Positions 19,146-27,036 of a stretch of DNA of 64,000 nt are shown piece after piece. This DNA comes from Planomicrobium okeanokoites (GTDB lineage: Bacteria > Bacillota > Bacilli > Bacillales_A > Planococcaceae), in contig NZ_QQRS01000001.1 of the NCBI RefSeq assembly GCF_003428875.1, positions 806,001 to 870,000 of the forward strand. The letters are read 5' to 3'. Under the pieces are notes generated by a model, which did no database searches, had not been told where the DNA came from, and saw nothing but the letters and a program-made list of their open reading frames with translations. The position numbers and the translations under genes were made by a program. Within the stretch, counting starts at the first letter, position 1. Each line of letters starts with the position of its first letter.

Positions 19146-20765
19146 TTAAAAATAGATTATCTTGTGATTTTTGTCATATTTCAAATCAAGCGCCAAAAGT
19201 TGATTGACGAGGTCCATTCCGTACTCGTTCATATAGGAAACAGGATTATAAATTCTTTCCTGCAATGAGCCATTCGGCAATAATTCATTTTCCAGAAAAT
19301 CATAATGGCCAAACTGAACACTATTTTGCAGAATCACTTCATCTTCCAGTTTATGTTTAAGGAAGTCGAGTTGCTTCAAATGGAACTGAAGGTTTTTTTC
19401 AACGAGTGGAGCCAATCCTCGGCTGACTTCCGTCATCCTTTGTTGGATTGAATCATAATCCATCTGGATCTTGGCTTCCAAATCCTCAATCAGTTTCTCC
19501 GCTTCTTTTTCCCTTACAGCATCTAGCAGATCAGCTTTTAATTGCTTTGTTTTCTGTTTGACAGCCACGTCTTCAAAATTCGAACCATATTTCTCAAGCA
19601 AGAGCTGCACTTTGCGGTTGACCAATGTCATTCCCAGACGCGGCATGATGACCGGCATTTCCATCCCAAGAATTTCAAAAGCCTTTTTAAATAAGCTCCA
19701 ATAAGCGATTTCCCCAGGACCTCCGACAAAAGCGAGTACAGGAAAAACCATTTCCTGCATCAACGGCCGCGTCACCACATTGTTGCTGAGCATTTCAGGG
19801 GACTGCTCCGCTATATTCAGCAAATCATCTACGCTGAAGCGAACTTTTCCGTCATTGCCGGTAAACGTTTCGCCTTCCCGTTTAAGGAGAATACGCTCCC
19901 CTTTGACAGTAATGAAAAGATGCGCCGCATCTTCTTCGGCAGAAAGTGGGGGATTGTATCCCTGCGCCACAAGTTCTTGTTCTGCTGTATAGACTTCTTT
20001 TGCAATGGCAGGAGAAAGTTCGATCAGGCGTTTAAAGAATTCCGACTCGAACTTCCTCATTTCCGGATAGGCTGCATCGATCATGAGAAGCCCTTCCTCA
20101 TTAAAGAAGTGATTCAGCAGAGAGGAGAAGAATTCAGTGTACGTTTCTGTCGTTTCCAGGAAGCCGAAAATCATTTGCTGCAGCTCTTTGGAATAAGCAG
20201 TTTCAGGCAGGCTTCTGAAATATTCGTTCAGGAAGTCTGTGATTCTTGCTTTATTTAAAATAGCCGTAGAAGCCGTTTTCTTCCCATACTCAACATGCGG
20301 GAAATTCAATTTCTCAACCCGACCATTGATCTCCCTGTAAAGATGGCTGATTTCTGCCAGATCATGGTCTTCTCCCGCTATCCAAAAAACAGGCACGACT
20401 TTCGTATTCAATTCCTCTTTTGCCTGCTTCGCCAATACGATAGCCGAAATGGCTTTGTGGATGGTATAAAGAGGGCCTGTCAGAATGCCTGCCTGCTGGC
20501 CGGTCACTACTACAGAAGCCCCGTCCTCAAAATCCTGCAGATGCTCTTCCGCTTTGCCCGAAATTCCATAAGGCTCCATATAACTCCGTATAACAGCACT
20601 CAAGCGCTGCCGATCCACGTTATGCTTTTGCAGTTTTTGCAGTCTGCTGCCAAAAGAACTCATATCCGGGTTATAAGAAAAATAACGGCGCAGGTTTTCA
20701 TCGCCATTTATGTAATCACTCATAAGTTTGCTTGAAGGTGGTACGAATTGCTCTGCTAATTTCAT
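19146..20765 (-). CDS. bshC: Bacillithiol biosynthesis cysteine-adding enzyme
   Basis: BshC is the likely cysteine ligase for the last step of bacillithiol synthesis, adding cysteine to glucosaminyl-malate; bacillithiol is the main low-molecular thiol of many Firmicutes. The 539 residues equal the Bacillus length. VVTGQQAGILTGPLYTIHKA (about 85-104), WIAGEDHDLAEI and the long C-terminal coiled coil (about 410-480) are family features. The start at ATG 20765 follows AAGGGGA; an ATG seven codons upstream (20786) also has a possible site, so the start is somewhat open. Lies directly upstream of mraZ, as in Bacillus. Confidence 0.95.
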   Translation of the reverse strand: MKLAEQFVPPSSKLMSDYINGDENLRRYFSYNPDMSSFGSRLQKLQKHNVDRQRLSAVIRSYMEPYGISGKAEEHLQDFEDGASVVVTGQQAGILTGPLYTIHKAISAIVLAKQAKEELNTKVVPVFWIAGEDHDLAEISHLYREINGRVEKLNFPHVEYGKKTASTAILNKARITDFLNEYFRSLPETAYSKELQQMIFGFLETTETYTEFFSSLLNHFFNEEGLLMIDAAYPEMRKFESEFFKRLIELSPAIAKEVYTAEQELVAQGYNPPLSAEEDAAHLFITVKGERILLKREGETFTGNDGKVRFSVDDLLNIAEQSPEMLSNNVVTRPLMQEMVFPVLAFVGGPGEIAYWSLFKKAFEILGMEMPVIMPRLGMTLVNRKVQLLLEKYGSNFEDVAVKQKTKQLKADLLDAVREKEAEKLIEDLEAKIQMDYDSIQQRMTEVSRGLAPLVEKNLQFHLKQLDFLKHKLEDEVILQNSVQFGHYDFLENELLPNGSLQERIYNPVSYMNEYGMDLVNQLLALDLKYDKNHKIIYF

Positions 20766-20868
20766 CTTGCGAATCCCCTTTTCCATTACATAACACCTAC
20801 TATATCAGACCATGCACCACTTTTAAAAAAATCAGCTTATGCAACATAAAAAGACATCGACAGCTGCA

Positions 20869-21246
20869 TCAGATGAAACTGATGAGCGTCAATGCCAAAC
20901 CTGTCAACCATATAAGAATGTAACTCATCGACAGCAGAAGAAAATAAAGGCGCCAGGTTTTCCTGGCATACTTCAGCACTTCAATTTCCTTCGACTTTTT
21001 CCATTCAATTATAAGTAAAATAATTGCGATAATGATTGCTGTCACAGAAACAGCGAAAGATATATTAACATCCCATAATGCTTTCATTGAAACGGGGACT
21101 GATATGAACAGCAAAAATGTCGTCACATCAGCTGATAAACCGATCGCTCGCCGTTTCAGCTTTTTACGGGTGAGGAGGATCAGCAATATAAATGCAAGAA
21201 AAGGGGCAAAAATGAAAATTGCGCCTATATTATGTATCAAGTTCAT
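20869..21246 (-). CDS. DUF3397 family membrane protein
   Basis: A 125-residue membrane protein with four predicted helices and short basic loops (RKKLKRR, EWKKSKE). I recognise it as the DUF3397 type that sits between panE and bshC in many Bacillales; its function is unknown. The ATG at 21246 overlaps the panE stop (TGATG), so translation is coupled; a GTG one codon earlier is also possible. No catalytic motif is visible. A role tied to pantothenate or bacillithiol can only be guessed from position. Confidence 0.8.
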   Translation of the reverse strand: MNLIHNIGAIFIFAPFLAFILLILLTRKKLKRRAIGLSADVTTFLLFISVPVSMKALWDVNISFAVSVTAIIIAIILLIIEWKKSKEIEVLKYARKTWRLYFLLLSMSYILIWLTGLALTLISFI

Positions 21247-22106
21247 CACTCTTTTTCAGCCGCCTTCAATAAATGATAGAATGTCTGCAAAATAGGCAAT
21301 GTATATGGCGACCGCCTGATTGTATACAACAGGATGGTATCCAGTTCCAATGGTCGTCCGGCCAGTTTGTCGGCAAGCATTGATGAAGTGTTTTCCGCTG
21401 TCGAAGCGCATAACGCGGTAACCTGTTCGAAAGGCAGGAGCGTTTCAATCTCCGGAAACGCAGCATACAATTCCGTGTAGATATTCTTCAGCAGTTCATA
21501 GGCGTGGGGATTGCTCAAGAGTTCCCCGTTTTTAATAGAAAGGAGCGCAGTCAGCGGATTGATCATTGTATTCAGCAGCACTTTGCGAAAAAGCATCTTA
21601 TCCGCGTCAGGATGCCACTCTGCCTTAACTCCGTTGATATTGAGTAAAGGATGGAATCGTTTTTCATCCCCACTGAGTAAAGCGAATTTAAACAGGCCTT
21701 TACCAGTGTGCTTCACTCTTGTTTCATCCACTTTTAATGCACCGTGCTCTACGATGCCGGCAGCTATGTTCTTTTGCGGCAAGTTTGGAATCGAATCGAG
21801 ATGCATCATGCCGTTTTGCATGAAGACGACCGGATTATCCAGGCAATTGCTTTTGAGTTTCTTGATGACTTCAGATAAATGGCCGTATTTTACCGCTACC
21901 AATATGAAAGCATTGGCAGGTATGCGGTCCCATTCCGTAAAGGCATCGATAAACTGGATTTTCCCATCAAGATCAATCCCTTTTGCGTTGATCTGTTTTG
22001 CCTGCTCCGGTCTCCGGGTGATCAATTGGACACCGCAACCAGCTTCTTTCAACAGCGAAGCCGTCAGCATCCCCACTGCTCCTGCCCCAATAACAGCAAA
22101 ATTCAT
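21246..22106 (-). CDS. panE: 2-dehydropantoate 2-reductase
   Basis: Ketopantoate reductase, NADPH-dependent, makes pantoate for pantothenate and CoA. The 286 residues start with the Rossmann motif GAGAVG at 7-12, contain VAVKYGHL (a typical KxxxL region with the catalytic lysine expected further on, VLLNTMINPLTALL around 177-190) and the helical C-terminal domain. It lies just after the terminator of the carboxylase gene, so its promoter is unclear and may be within that terminator or by read-through. CoaD, later in the same pathway, is encoded 8 kb away. Confidence 0.93.
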   Translation of the reverse strand: MNFAVIGAGAVGMLTASLLKEAGCGVQLITRRPEQAKQINAKGIDLDGKIQFIDAFTEWDRIPANAFILVAVKYGHLSEVIKKLKSNCLDNPVVFMQNGMMHLDSIPNLPQKNIAAGIVEHGALKVDETRVKHTGKGLFKFALLSGDEKRFHPLLNINGVKAEWHPDADKMLFRKVLLNTMINPLTALLSIKNGELLSNPHAYELLKNIYTELYAAFPEIETLLPFEQVTALCASTAENTSSMLADKLAGRPLELDTILLYTIRRSPYTLPILQTFYHLLKAAEKE

Positions 22107-22138
22107 GATATCCCTCCCACTCGCGCGATCTGTTCTTT

Positions 22139-22171
22139 TTAAAAAGAAGCCTGCCTATAAGGCAGACTTCA
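22139..22171 (-). terminator. Terminator of the acyl-CoA carboxylase operon
   Basis: GAAGTCTGCCTTATAGGCAGGCTTC followed by five T residues on the minus strand, directly after the carboxyltransferase gene. Confidence 0.88.
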
Positions 22172-22186
22172 CTTTCTTACATTTCA

Positions 22187-23737
22187 TTATACAGGAGTGA
22201 TTGCGTGTTTTCGATAAGGCATCGGTAAATCTTTTGTTTCATAGATTGACAGCCTTTGCGATAACACACCGCGAAGATCGGACGGCGCTACGATTTCATC
22301 GACGATAAGTTCGGAAGCCAAACGATAGATATCGATTTCTTCTTTGTATTCCTGATGTTTTTCTTGGACATACTTCAAGCGTTCTTTCGGATCTTCGATC
22401 GCTTCGATTTTATTCGAGTAGACCGCGTTGACCGCAGCTTCTGGTCCCATAACAGCTATTTGAGCTGTAGGCAAAGCGATGCAGACATCCGGCTCGAATG
22501 CCGGGCCAGCCATTGCATAAAGTCCTGCCCCATATGCCTTGCGGACGATAACGGAAATTTTCGGCACAGTAGCTGAACTCATCGCAGCGATGAATTTCGC
22601 GCCGTGGCGGATGATTCCCGCACGTTCCACTTTCGTTCCGATCATGAAGCCAGGTACGTCGGCAAGGAATAAAAGAGGGATCGAGAAAGCGTCACACAGG
22701 TTGATGAATTTTGCTCCTTTATCCGCTGAATCACCGAATAATACGCCGCCTTTCACTTTCGGCTGGTTGGCGAGAATACCGACAACCTGTCCGTCAATGC
22801 GGGCAAGGCCTGTAATCAATTCCGGTGCAAAAAGTTTTTTGATATCGAAGAATGAACCTTCATCAATCAATTGATCGATCAATTCATACATATCAAATGG
22901 CGCATTCTGATTTTCCGGAATAATCGCTTCCAGCGTGCGTCCCGCTTTTGCCGCTTTCGCTTCGATCTTTTCAGGTTTGATGGCGAAATTCGCCGGGAAA
23001 TTCGTCAAATAACGGCGGGCTTCAGAAATCGCTTCTTCTTCAGAAGAAACCAGGACATCGCCAACTCCGCTGACTGTACAATGCATGCGTGCTCCGCCCA
23101 TCTCTTCGAGCGTCACTTTTTCTCCGATGACTTTTTCAGCCATGCGTGGAGAACCGAGATACATCGAAGCGTTTCCTTCGACCATGATGACGATGTCACA
23201 GAAGGCCGGTATGTAGGCTCCGCCTGCAGCCGAAGGTCCGAACAATAAGCAGACCTGCGGCACCATGCCGGACATTCTTACTTGGTTATGGAAAATTTTA
23301 CCTGCTCCCCTGCGGTTTGGGAACATATCCAATTGGTCAGTGATGCGGGCACCAGCAGAGTCGACCAGATACAGCATCGGAACCTGCATTTTTTCAGCTG
23401 TTTCCTGGATGCGGATGATTTTCTCTACTGTGCGGGAACCCCATGAACCCGCTTTTACCGTCGAGTCGTTAGCCATGACGCAGACCGTCTGGCCATTGAC
23501 TTTACCGATTGCTGTTACGACGCCATCAGCCGGTAGGCCATCAGCTTCCACATTTGCAAAGCGTCCATCCTCAGCGTAGTTTTCATCATCGAAAAGCAAT
23601 TTTAAGCGGTCACGCACGAAAAGTTTATTGCTTTCTTTCATTTTTTCATGGTATTTCGGTGCGCCGCCGGCAAATATTTTTGCCAGCTTTTCTTCAAGTC
23701 GTTCATTATACCCCGTTGTTTCAGTAGTTTTAGTCAT
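22187..23737 (-). CDS. Acyl-CoA carboxylase, carboxyltransferase subunit (YngE-like)
   Basis: Carboxyltransferase of a biotin-dependent acyl-CoA carboxylase, 516 residues with both N- and C-terminal carboxyltransferase halves in one chain, as in propionyl- or methylcrotonyl-CoA carboxylases. LVDSAGARI, GPSAAGGAYIPAFCD and VIVRKAYGAGLYAMAGPAF mark the oxyanion holes of the crotonase-like fold. With the carrier and biotin carboxylase upstream it forms a complete enzyme. The acyl substrate cannot be told from sequence; the closest Bacillus set that I recall, yngE-yngHB-yngH, belongs to a leucine/branched acyl-CoA pathway. The canonical four-gene acetyl-CoA carboxylase would be elsewhere. Confidence 0.9.
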   Translation of the reverse strand: MTKTTETTGYNERLEEKLAKIFAGGAPKYHEKMKESNKLFVRDRLKLLFDDENYAEDGRFANVEADGLPADGVVTAIGKVNGQTVCVMANDSTVKAGSWGSRTVEKIIRIQETAEKMQVPMLYLVDSAGARITDQLDMFPNRRGAGKIFHNQVRMSGMVPQVCLLFGPSAAGGAYIPAFCDIVIMVEGNASMYLGSPRMAEKVIGEKVTLEEMGGARMHCTVSGVGDVLVSSEEEAISEARRYLTNFPANFAIKPEKIEAKAAKAGRTLEAIIPENQNAPFDMYELIDQLIDEGSFFDIKKLFAPELITGLARIDGQVVGILANQPKVKGGVLFGDSADKGAKFINLCDAFSIPLLFLADVPGFMIGTKVERAGIIRHGAKFIAAMSSATVPKISVIVRKAYGAGLYAMAGPAFEPDVCIALPTAQIAVMGPEAAVNAVYSNKIEAIEDPKERLKYVQEKHQEYKEEIDIYRLASELIVDEIVAPSDLRGVLSQRLSIYETKDLPMPYRKHAITPV

Positions 23738-23768
23738 AATGCCTGCCCCCTTTGCTAGTCGATCGCGA

Positions 23769-23984
23769 TTATTCCCCTAAAGTCACCAAAGTGTCGCCTT
23801 CGTTGACGAATCCGCCAACTTCAACATTCACTTTCTCAACGCTTCCTGCAAATTCAGCTTCAACCGGAATTTCCATTTTCATGGATTCGATTGTCAGGAT
23901 TGCCTGCCCCGCTGTTACTGCATCGCCTTCTCCTACTAATACATTCAATACGGTACCTGCCATTGTCGCTTTCAATTCTTTCAT
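23769..23984 (-). CDS. Biotin carboxyl carrier domain protein (YngHB-like)
   Basis: A stand-alone 71-residue biotinyl domain. The biotin lysine is K36 in ESMKMEIP, and the two halves of the barrel show the usual symmetry (VLVGEGDAV and VNVEVGGFVNEGD). It would carry carboxybiotin between the biotin carboxylase upstream and the carboxyltransferase downstream. The ATG at 23984 overlaps the stop of the biotin carboxylase by four bases and has AGGAGG upstream; a longer in-frame start at 24017 is inside that gene and unlikely. Confidence 0.94.
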   Translation of the reverse strand: MKELKATMAGTVLNVLVGEGDAVTAGQAILTIESMKMEIPVEAEFAGSVEKVNVEVGGFVNEGDTLVTLGE

Positions 23985-25330
23985 ACTGTTTTTTCCTCCT
24001 TCGATTTTTCCATCCATTGCGGCAATACTGCTGTCGCGTATTCCCCTGAGATGAATTCCTGTGATTCGATGAATTCCTTAAATAACGGAATGTTCGTTTT
24101 TACCCCATCAATTGTAGCATGATTGAAAAATTTCTGTGATTTTGATAATGCGTCCATCCGGTCCGTCCCAGTAATGATCACTTTTGAAATCATCGGGTCG
24201 TAAAACGGAGTGACGGCGTTTCCTTGCTCATAGCCGGTTTCGATGCGGGCACCTTCACCCCATTCGATTCTTTCCAGCTTGCCGGGTGACGGGAAGAACG
24301 TTTTTGGATCTTCCGCGTAGATCCGGTATTCGATTGCATGACCTTTTGTCGTTATCTCATCCTGCGCCGGCAGCTTGCCGCCTCTTGCCACATCAATCTG
24401 CCATTCAACAAGATCAAGCCCTGTCACTTCTTCAGTAACCGGATGCTCCACCTGCAAACGGGTATTCATTTCAAGGAAATAAAACTCATTTGATTGATCG
24501 ACGATGAATTCCACCGTACCCGCGTTACTGTAACCTACCGCTTCACCCGCGCGGATTGCGGCATCACACAAGCGTTCACGCACATCCTGCGGAAGATGAG
24601 GTGATGGTGACTCTTCAATCACTTTCTGGTTGCGGCGCTGCACGGAACAATTGCGCTCAAATAAATGAACGATATTGCCATGGGAATCTCCGAATATCTG
24701 GACTTCGATATGGCGGGCATCCGCGATGAATTTCTCCAGATACACGACATCGTTGCCAAAATAGGCTTTAGCGCGGTTCTTGACGGAATCGAATTGCTGA
24801 CTGAGCGCTTGCTCACTTTCACAGCGCACCATTCCGATACCGCCTCCGCCTCCGCTGGCTTTCAACATCAGCGGATAACCGATTTTACCGGCTTCTGTAA
24901 TCGCTTCCTCAAGTGAAGCCACGCCTTCTTCCGTGCCCGGTACAACAGGCACTCCAGCTTTAATCATCGCACGGCGGGATTCGATTTTATCCCCCATCAT
25001 GTCAATGATGCTGCTGTCCGGTCCAATGAAGATCAATCCGGCCTCCTGCACCTTGCGCGCAAATCCGGCGTTTTCGGACAATAACCCATAACCTGGATGA
25101 ATGGCATCCGCATTATGTTCTTTAGCCGTTTCAATAATTTTTTCTGCTTGTAAATATGACTGCACAACCGGATTCGGACCGATCAGCACAGCTTCCGTTG
25201 CTTCACTAACATAAGGCAGATCCCCATCTGCCTCAGAATGGATAGCAATCGTTTCGATACCGAGGCGTTCGCATGTACGAATAATGCGTCGTGCAATTTC
25301 TCCCCGGTTCGCAATCAGGATTTTTTTCAT
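23981..25330 (-). CDS. Biotin carboxylase subunit (AccC/YngH-like)
   Basis: ATP-grasp biotin carboxylase, 449 residues, which carboxylates the biotin of the small carrier encoded next to it. ILIANRGEIARRI (4-16), the glycine-rich ATP loop KASGGGGGIGM (about 158-168), ERNCSVQRRNQKVIEE and EMNTRLQVEHPVTE are all present. First gene of the three-gene operon, behind a promoter that overlaps a CcpA site. A second ATP-grasp biotin carboxylase domain in the window is in Pyc. Confidence 0.94.
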   Translation of the reverse strand: MKKILIANRGEIARRIIRTCERLGIETIAIHSEADGDLPYVSEATEAVLIGPNPVVQSYLQAEKIIETAKEHNADAIHPGYGLLSENAGFARKVQEAGLIFIGPDSSIIDMMGDKIESRRAMIKAGVPVVPGTEEGVASLEEAITEAGKIGYPLMLKASGGGGGIGMVRCESEQALSQQFDSVKNRAKAYFGNDVVYLEKFIADARHIEVQIFGDSHGNIVHLFERNCSVQRRNQKVIEESPSPHLPQDVRERLCDAAIRAGEAVGYSNAGTVEFIVDQSNEFYFLEMNTRLQVEHPVTEEVTGLDLVEWQIDVARGGKLPAQDEITTKGHAIEYRIYAEDPKTFFPSPGKLERIEWGEGARIETGYEQGNAVTPFYDPMISKVIITGTDRMDALSKSQKFFNHATIDGVKTNIPLFKEFIESQEFISGEYATAVLPQWMEKSKEEKTV

Positions 25331-25364
25331 ATTTGAAATACCCCCTATGTTTTCTCCCTTCTAT

Positions 25365-25394
25365 AGCATATATGATGTTTGTAAGCGATTTCAA
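25365..25394 (-). promoter_or_regulatory. Promoter of the acyl-CoA carboxylase operon
   Basis: TTGAAA (25389-25394) and TATGCT (25365-25370) are 18 bp apart on the minus strand, about 35 bp before the biotin carboxylase start. The cre site at 25380-25393 overlaps the -35. Confidence 0.6.
25380..25393. promoter_or_regulatory. CcpA binding site (cre)
   Basis: TGAAATCGCTTACA on the minus strand (TGTAAGCGATTTCA on plus) fits the cre consensus TGWAANCGNTNWCA at every fixed position. It overlaps the -35 box and the spacer of the carboxylase promoter, the typical place for CcpA repression. It predicts glucose repression of this acyl-CoA pathway. Confidence 0.8.
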
Positions 25395-25487
25395 CTATTG
25401 GCTGAAAAAATTTCTGAATATACGGGCATCTGATATCCTTTTACAGCGGTGATGGAGCGATTTTGCACTGTTAAAATTAAACAAATA

Positions 25488-25516
25488 AAACCTGCCACTC
25501 AATGAGCAACAGGTTT
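25488..25516 (-). terminator. Terminator of the crotonase gene
   Basis: AAACCTGTTGCTCATTGAGTGGCAGGTTT forms a stem with a T-rich tail on the minus strand, directly after the crotonase stop. Confidence 0.75.
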
Positions 25517-25524
25517 GCTGGTCG

Positions 25525-26277
25525 TTACTTTCTGGATTTTCCAAGGAATCTCGCGACGGCTTCATGATGGGCTGTGTTAGCCCATAATTGTGCACATCGC
25601 CGAATTTCAGCTTCCACACGTTCCTTCAGGTTTGTAGCGAGCCAGTTTCTGACTGCCATTTCCTTATATGCGCGGTGCACTTCTGGAAGGACATTGCGAA
25701 ATGAGGAGATGAATTCTTCGATATCTCCATCTTCGCGGATAATGGCGGTTGCCCAGCCGTTTTCGAGCAGTTCTTCCGCCGTGTAAAGGCGGGCTTCACT
25801 GAGCATCTTCAAAGCATGGTCATGCTGAAGCGCTTCAAACAGGTAGGTTCCCCCTCCCCAGCCGCTGGTGATGGCCAAAGTGCCTTGGATGAAGCCGGCT
25901 TTCACATGGCTGCGGACGAGCCGGTAGTCACAGGCGGTCGCTATTTCACAGCCGCCTCCGACTGCTGTTCCGTTGACGAGGGCCGCAACAGGCACTGGCA
26001 ATGTTTTAATTTTGTAAAGCACGTCTCCCATCCGTTTAAGCATGGGATAGGCTTGTTCTTCCGTCTCCAAAGCATGGAATACGGACAGATCGCCTCCAGA
26101 GCAGAATGCTTTTTCACCGGCAGCCGTAATGATGACCAGGCGCGGCAGCTCTGTTGAGGCGCGTTCAATCAGTTCCTCCAAACCTTCCATCACTTCCGCG
26201 TTGACCGCATTGCGGATTTCAGGCCGGTCGATTGTAAATGTCATAATCCCATCGGTTGTTTCGATTTTATAGGCCAT
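25525..26277 (-). CDS. Enoyl-CoA hydratase/isomerase family protein
   Basis: A 250-residue crotonase-fold protein. The oxyanion-hole regions FCSGGDLSVFH (58-68) and NGTAVGGGCEIATACDYR (102-119) are clear. The first acid of true hydratases is at E111, but the position of the second catalytic Glu appears to be a Thr (T133 in FIQGTLAIT), so it may be an isomerase or another crotonase rather than a hydratase. YngF, in the Bacillus branched-acyl pathway, is the nearest role by context, since a carboxylase operon follows. A gap of about 190 bp with a terminator separates it from that operon, so it is a separate transcript. Confidence 0.85.
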   Translation of the reverse strand: MAYKIETTDGIMTFTIDRPEIRNAVNAEVMEGLEELIERASTELPRLVIITAAGEKAFCSGGDLSVFHALETEEQAYPMLKRMGDVLYKIKTLPVPVAALVNGTAVGGGCEIATACDYRLVRSHVKAGFIQGTLAITSGWGGGTYLFEALQHDHALKMLSEARLYTAEELLENGWATAIIREDGDIEEFISSFRNVLPEVHRAYKEMAVRNWLATNLKERVEAEIRRCAQLWANTAHHEAVARFLGKSRK

Positions 26278-26337
26278 TCCAATTCACCTCGTGAGTGTGG
26301 GTATGTATTTATAAACGCTTTATTTTGAAACTATATA

Positions 26338-26752
26338 TACCGCTTCGGCGCTTAGGACAAAGCTCCCGCAATAAGCCGAGAAGACCACTCGTCTTATTGC
26401 TCCGCTCAGTCCATAGGCGCGCCGGCGCTGAGAAAAATCTCTAAAGATATGGAGCAAAGCAGCGAAGACTCCCAGGCGACCAAGCGAAGTGCTGAGATCC
26501 ACTCGGGCGAAGTGTAACGAGCACGAGTTAGCTCAGCGCAAGCAGCCAAGTGCGGCCAAAGTATTTCGGCCAGCGCTTTGCGACGAAGCTAGCGAAGCGA
26601 TGCAGGAGCACCGTTTTTAATTGGTTCAGCCCGAGCAACCACAAATTAAATTTACGTGCTCCTGCAGTGCTCCGCACTTCGTCGCAAAGGTATTAGCCGT
26701 TGAAGACACGGCTAATACCTTCGCAGCTGTTTTGCGGAATATCTGTTTTATA
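26338..26752 (+). repeat. Intergenic modular repeat, copy C, with a nested palindrome
   Basis: The 558-bp gap between the crotonase and rpmF holds this composite. The outer module 26338-26445 matches copy A upstream of its core. The core runs from GATAT at 26446 to ATATC at 26743, with the same inverted ends (GCAAAGCAGC and GCTGTTTTGC) as copies A and B. The internal AAGGAGTTGG-type hairpin is missing; after CGAGTTAGCTCAGCGCAAGC about 180 extra bp are inserted. The insert includes a hairpin (GGCCAAAGTATTTCGGCC), inverted arms of about 34 bp (26576-26611 and 26656-26689) and a perfect 12-bp stem (GGTATTAGCCGT, 26689-26719). I see no gene here. Confidence 0.85.
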
Positions 26753-26780
26753 GTTATTCATATCATTTTATGTACAGAGA

Positions 26781-26820
26781 AAAAGGCTATCGAGAGCCAT
26801 GGCCTCTCAATAGCCTTTTA
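26781..26820 (-). terminator. Terminator of yceD-rpmF
   Basis: AAAGGCTATTGAGAGGCC paired with GGCTCTCGATAGCCTTT, then five T residues on the minus strand, 15 bp after rpmF. Confidence 0.93.
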
Positions 26821-26835
26821 GCAGCAAATACTGTT

Positions 26836-27012
26836 TTATTTGCTTGCTACAACTTCTTTCCCTTTGTATGATCCACATGCTTTGCAGACGTGGTGAGCCA
26901 ATTTCGATTCGCCACAGCTTGGGCAAGTTACCATGCCCGGCACGGACAATTTGAAATGCGTACGGCGTTTTCTTTTAACGGTTTTGGACGTTCTTCTGAA
27001 CGGTACAGCCAT
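26836..27012 (-). CDS. rpmF: 50S ribosomal protein L32
   Basis: Ribosomal protein bL32, 58 residues, basic at the N-terminus, with a zinc ribbon of four cysteines (C30, C33, C43, C46: CPSCG and CKACG). Because all four cysteines are present, it is the zinc-binding C+ form. Start ATG at 27012 ([11 protein letters not shown]), preceded by AAGGAGGTG; three codons upstream in frame were left out. Paired with yceD, a partner conserved across bacteria. Confidence 0.97.
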   Translation of the reverse strand: MAVPFRRTSKTVKRKRRTHFKLSVPGMVTCPSCGESKLAHHVCKACGSYKGKEVVASK

Positions 27013-27036
27013 TGGTGACACCTCCTTACAGTGATT

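Noticed and set aside
20766-20868. Promoter of bshC
   Set aside because: A TATAGT is present, but no acceptable -35 was found at 16-18 bp, so it was not listed.
21511-22200. 229-codon open frame on the plus strand
   Set aside because: Antisense to panE and running through its terminator; no family features.
26338-26752. CRISPR-like or IS-like region
   Set aside because: The repeats are inverted, not regularly spaced direct repeats; no cas gene, no transposase frame. It is described as a non-coding composite repeat.
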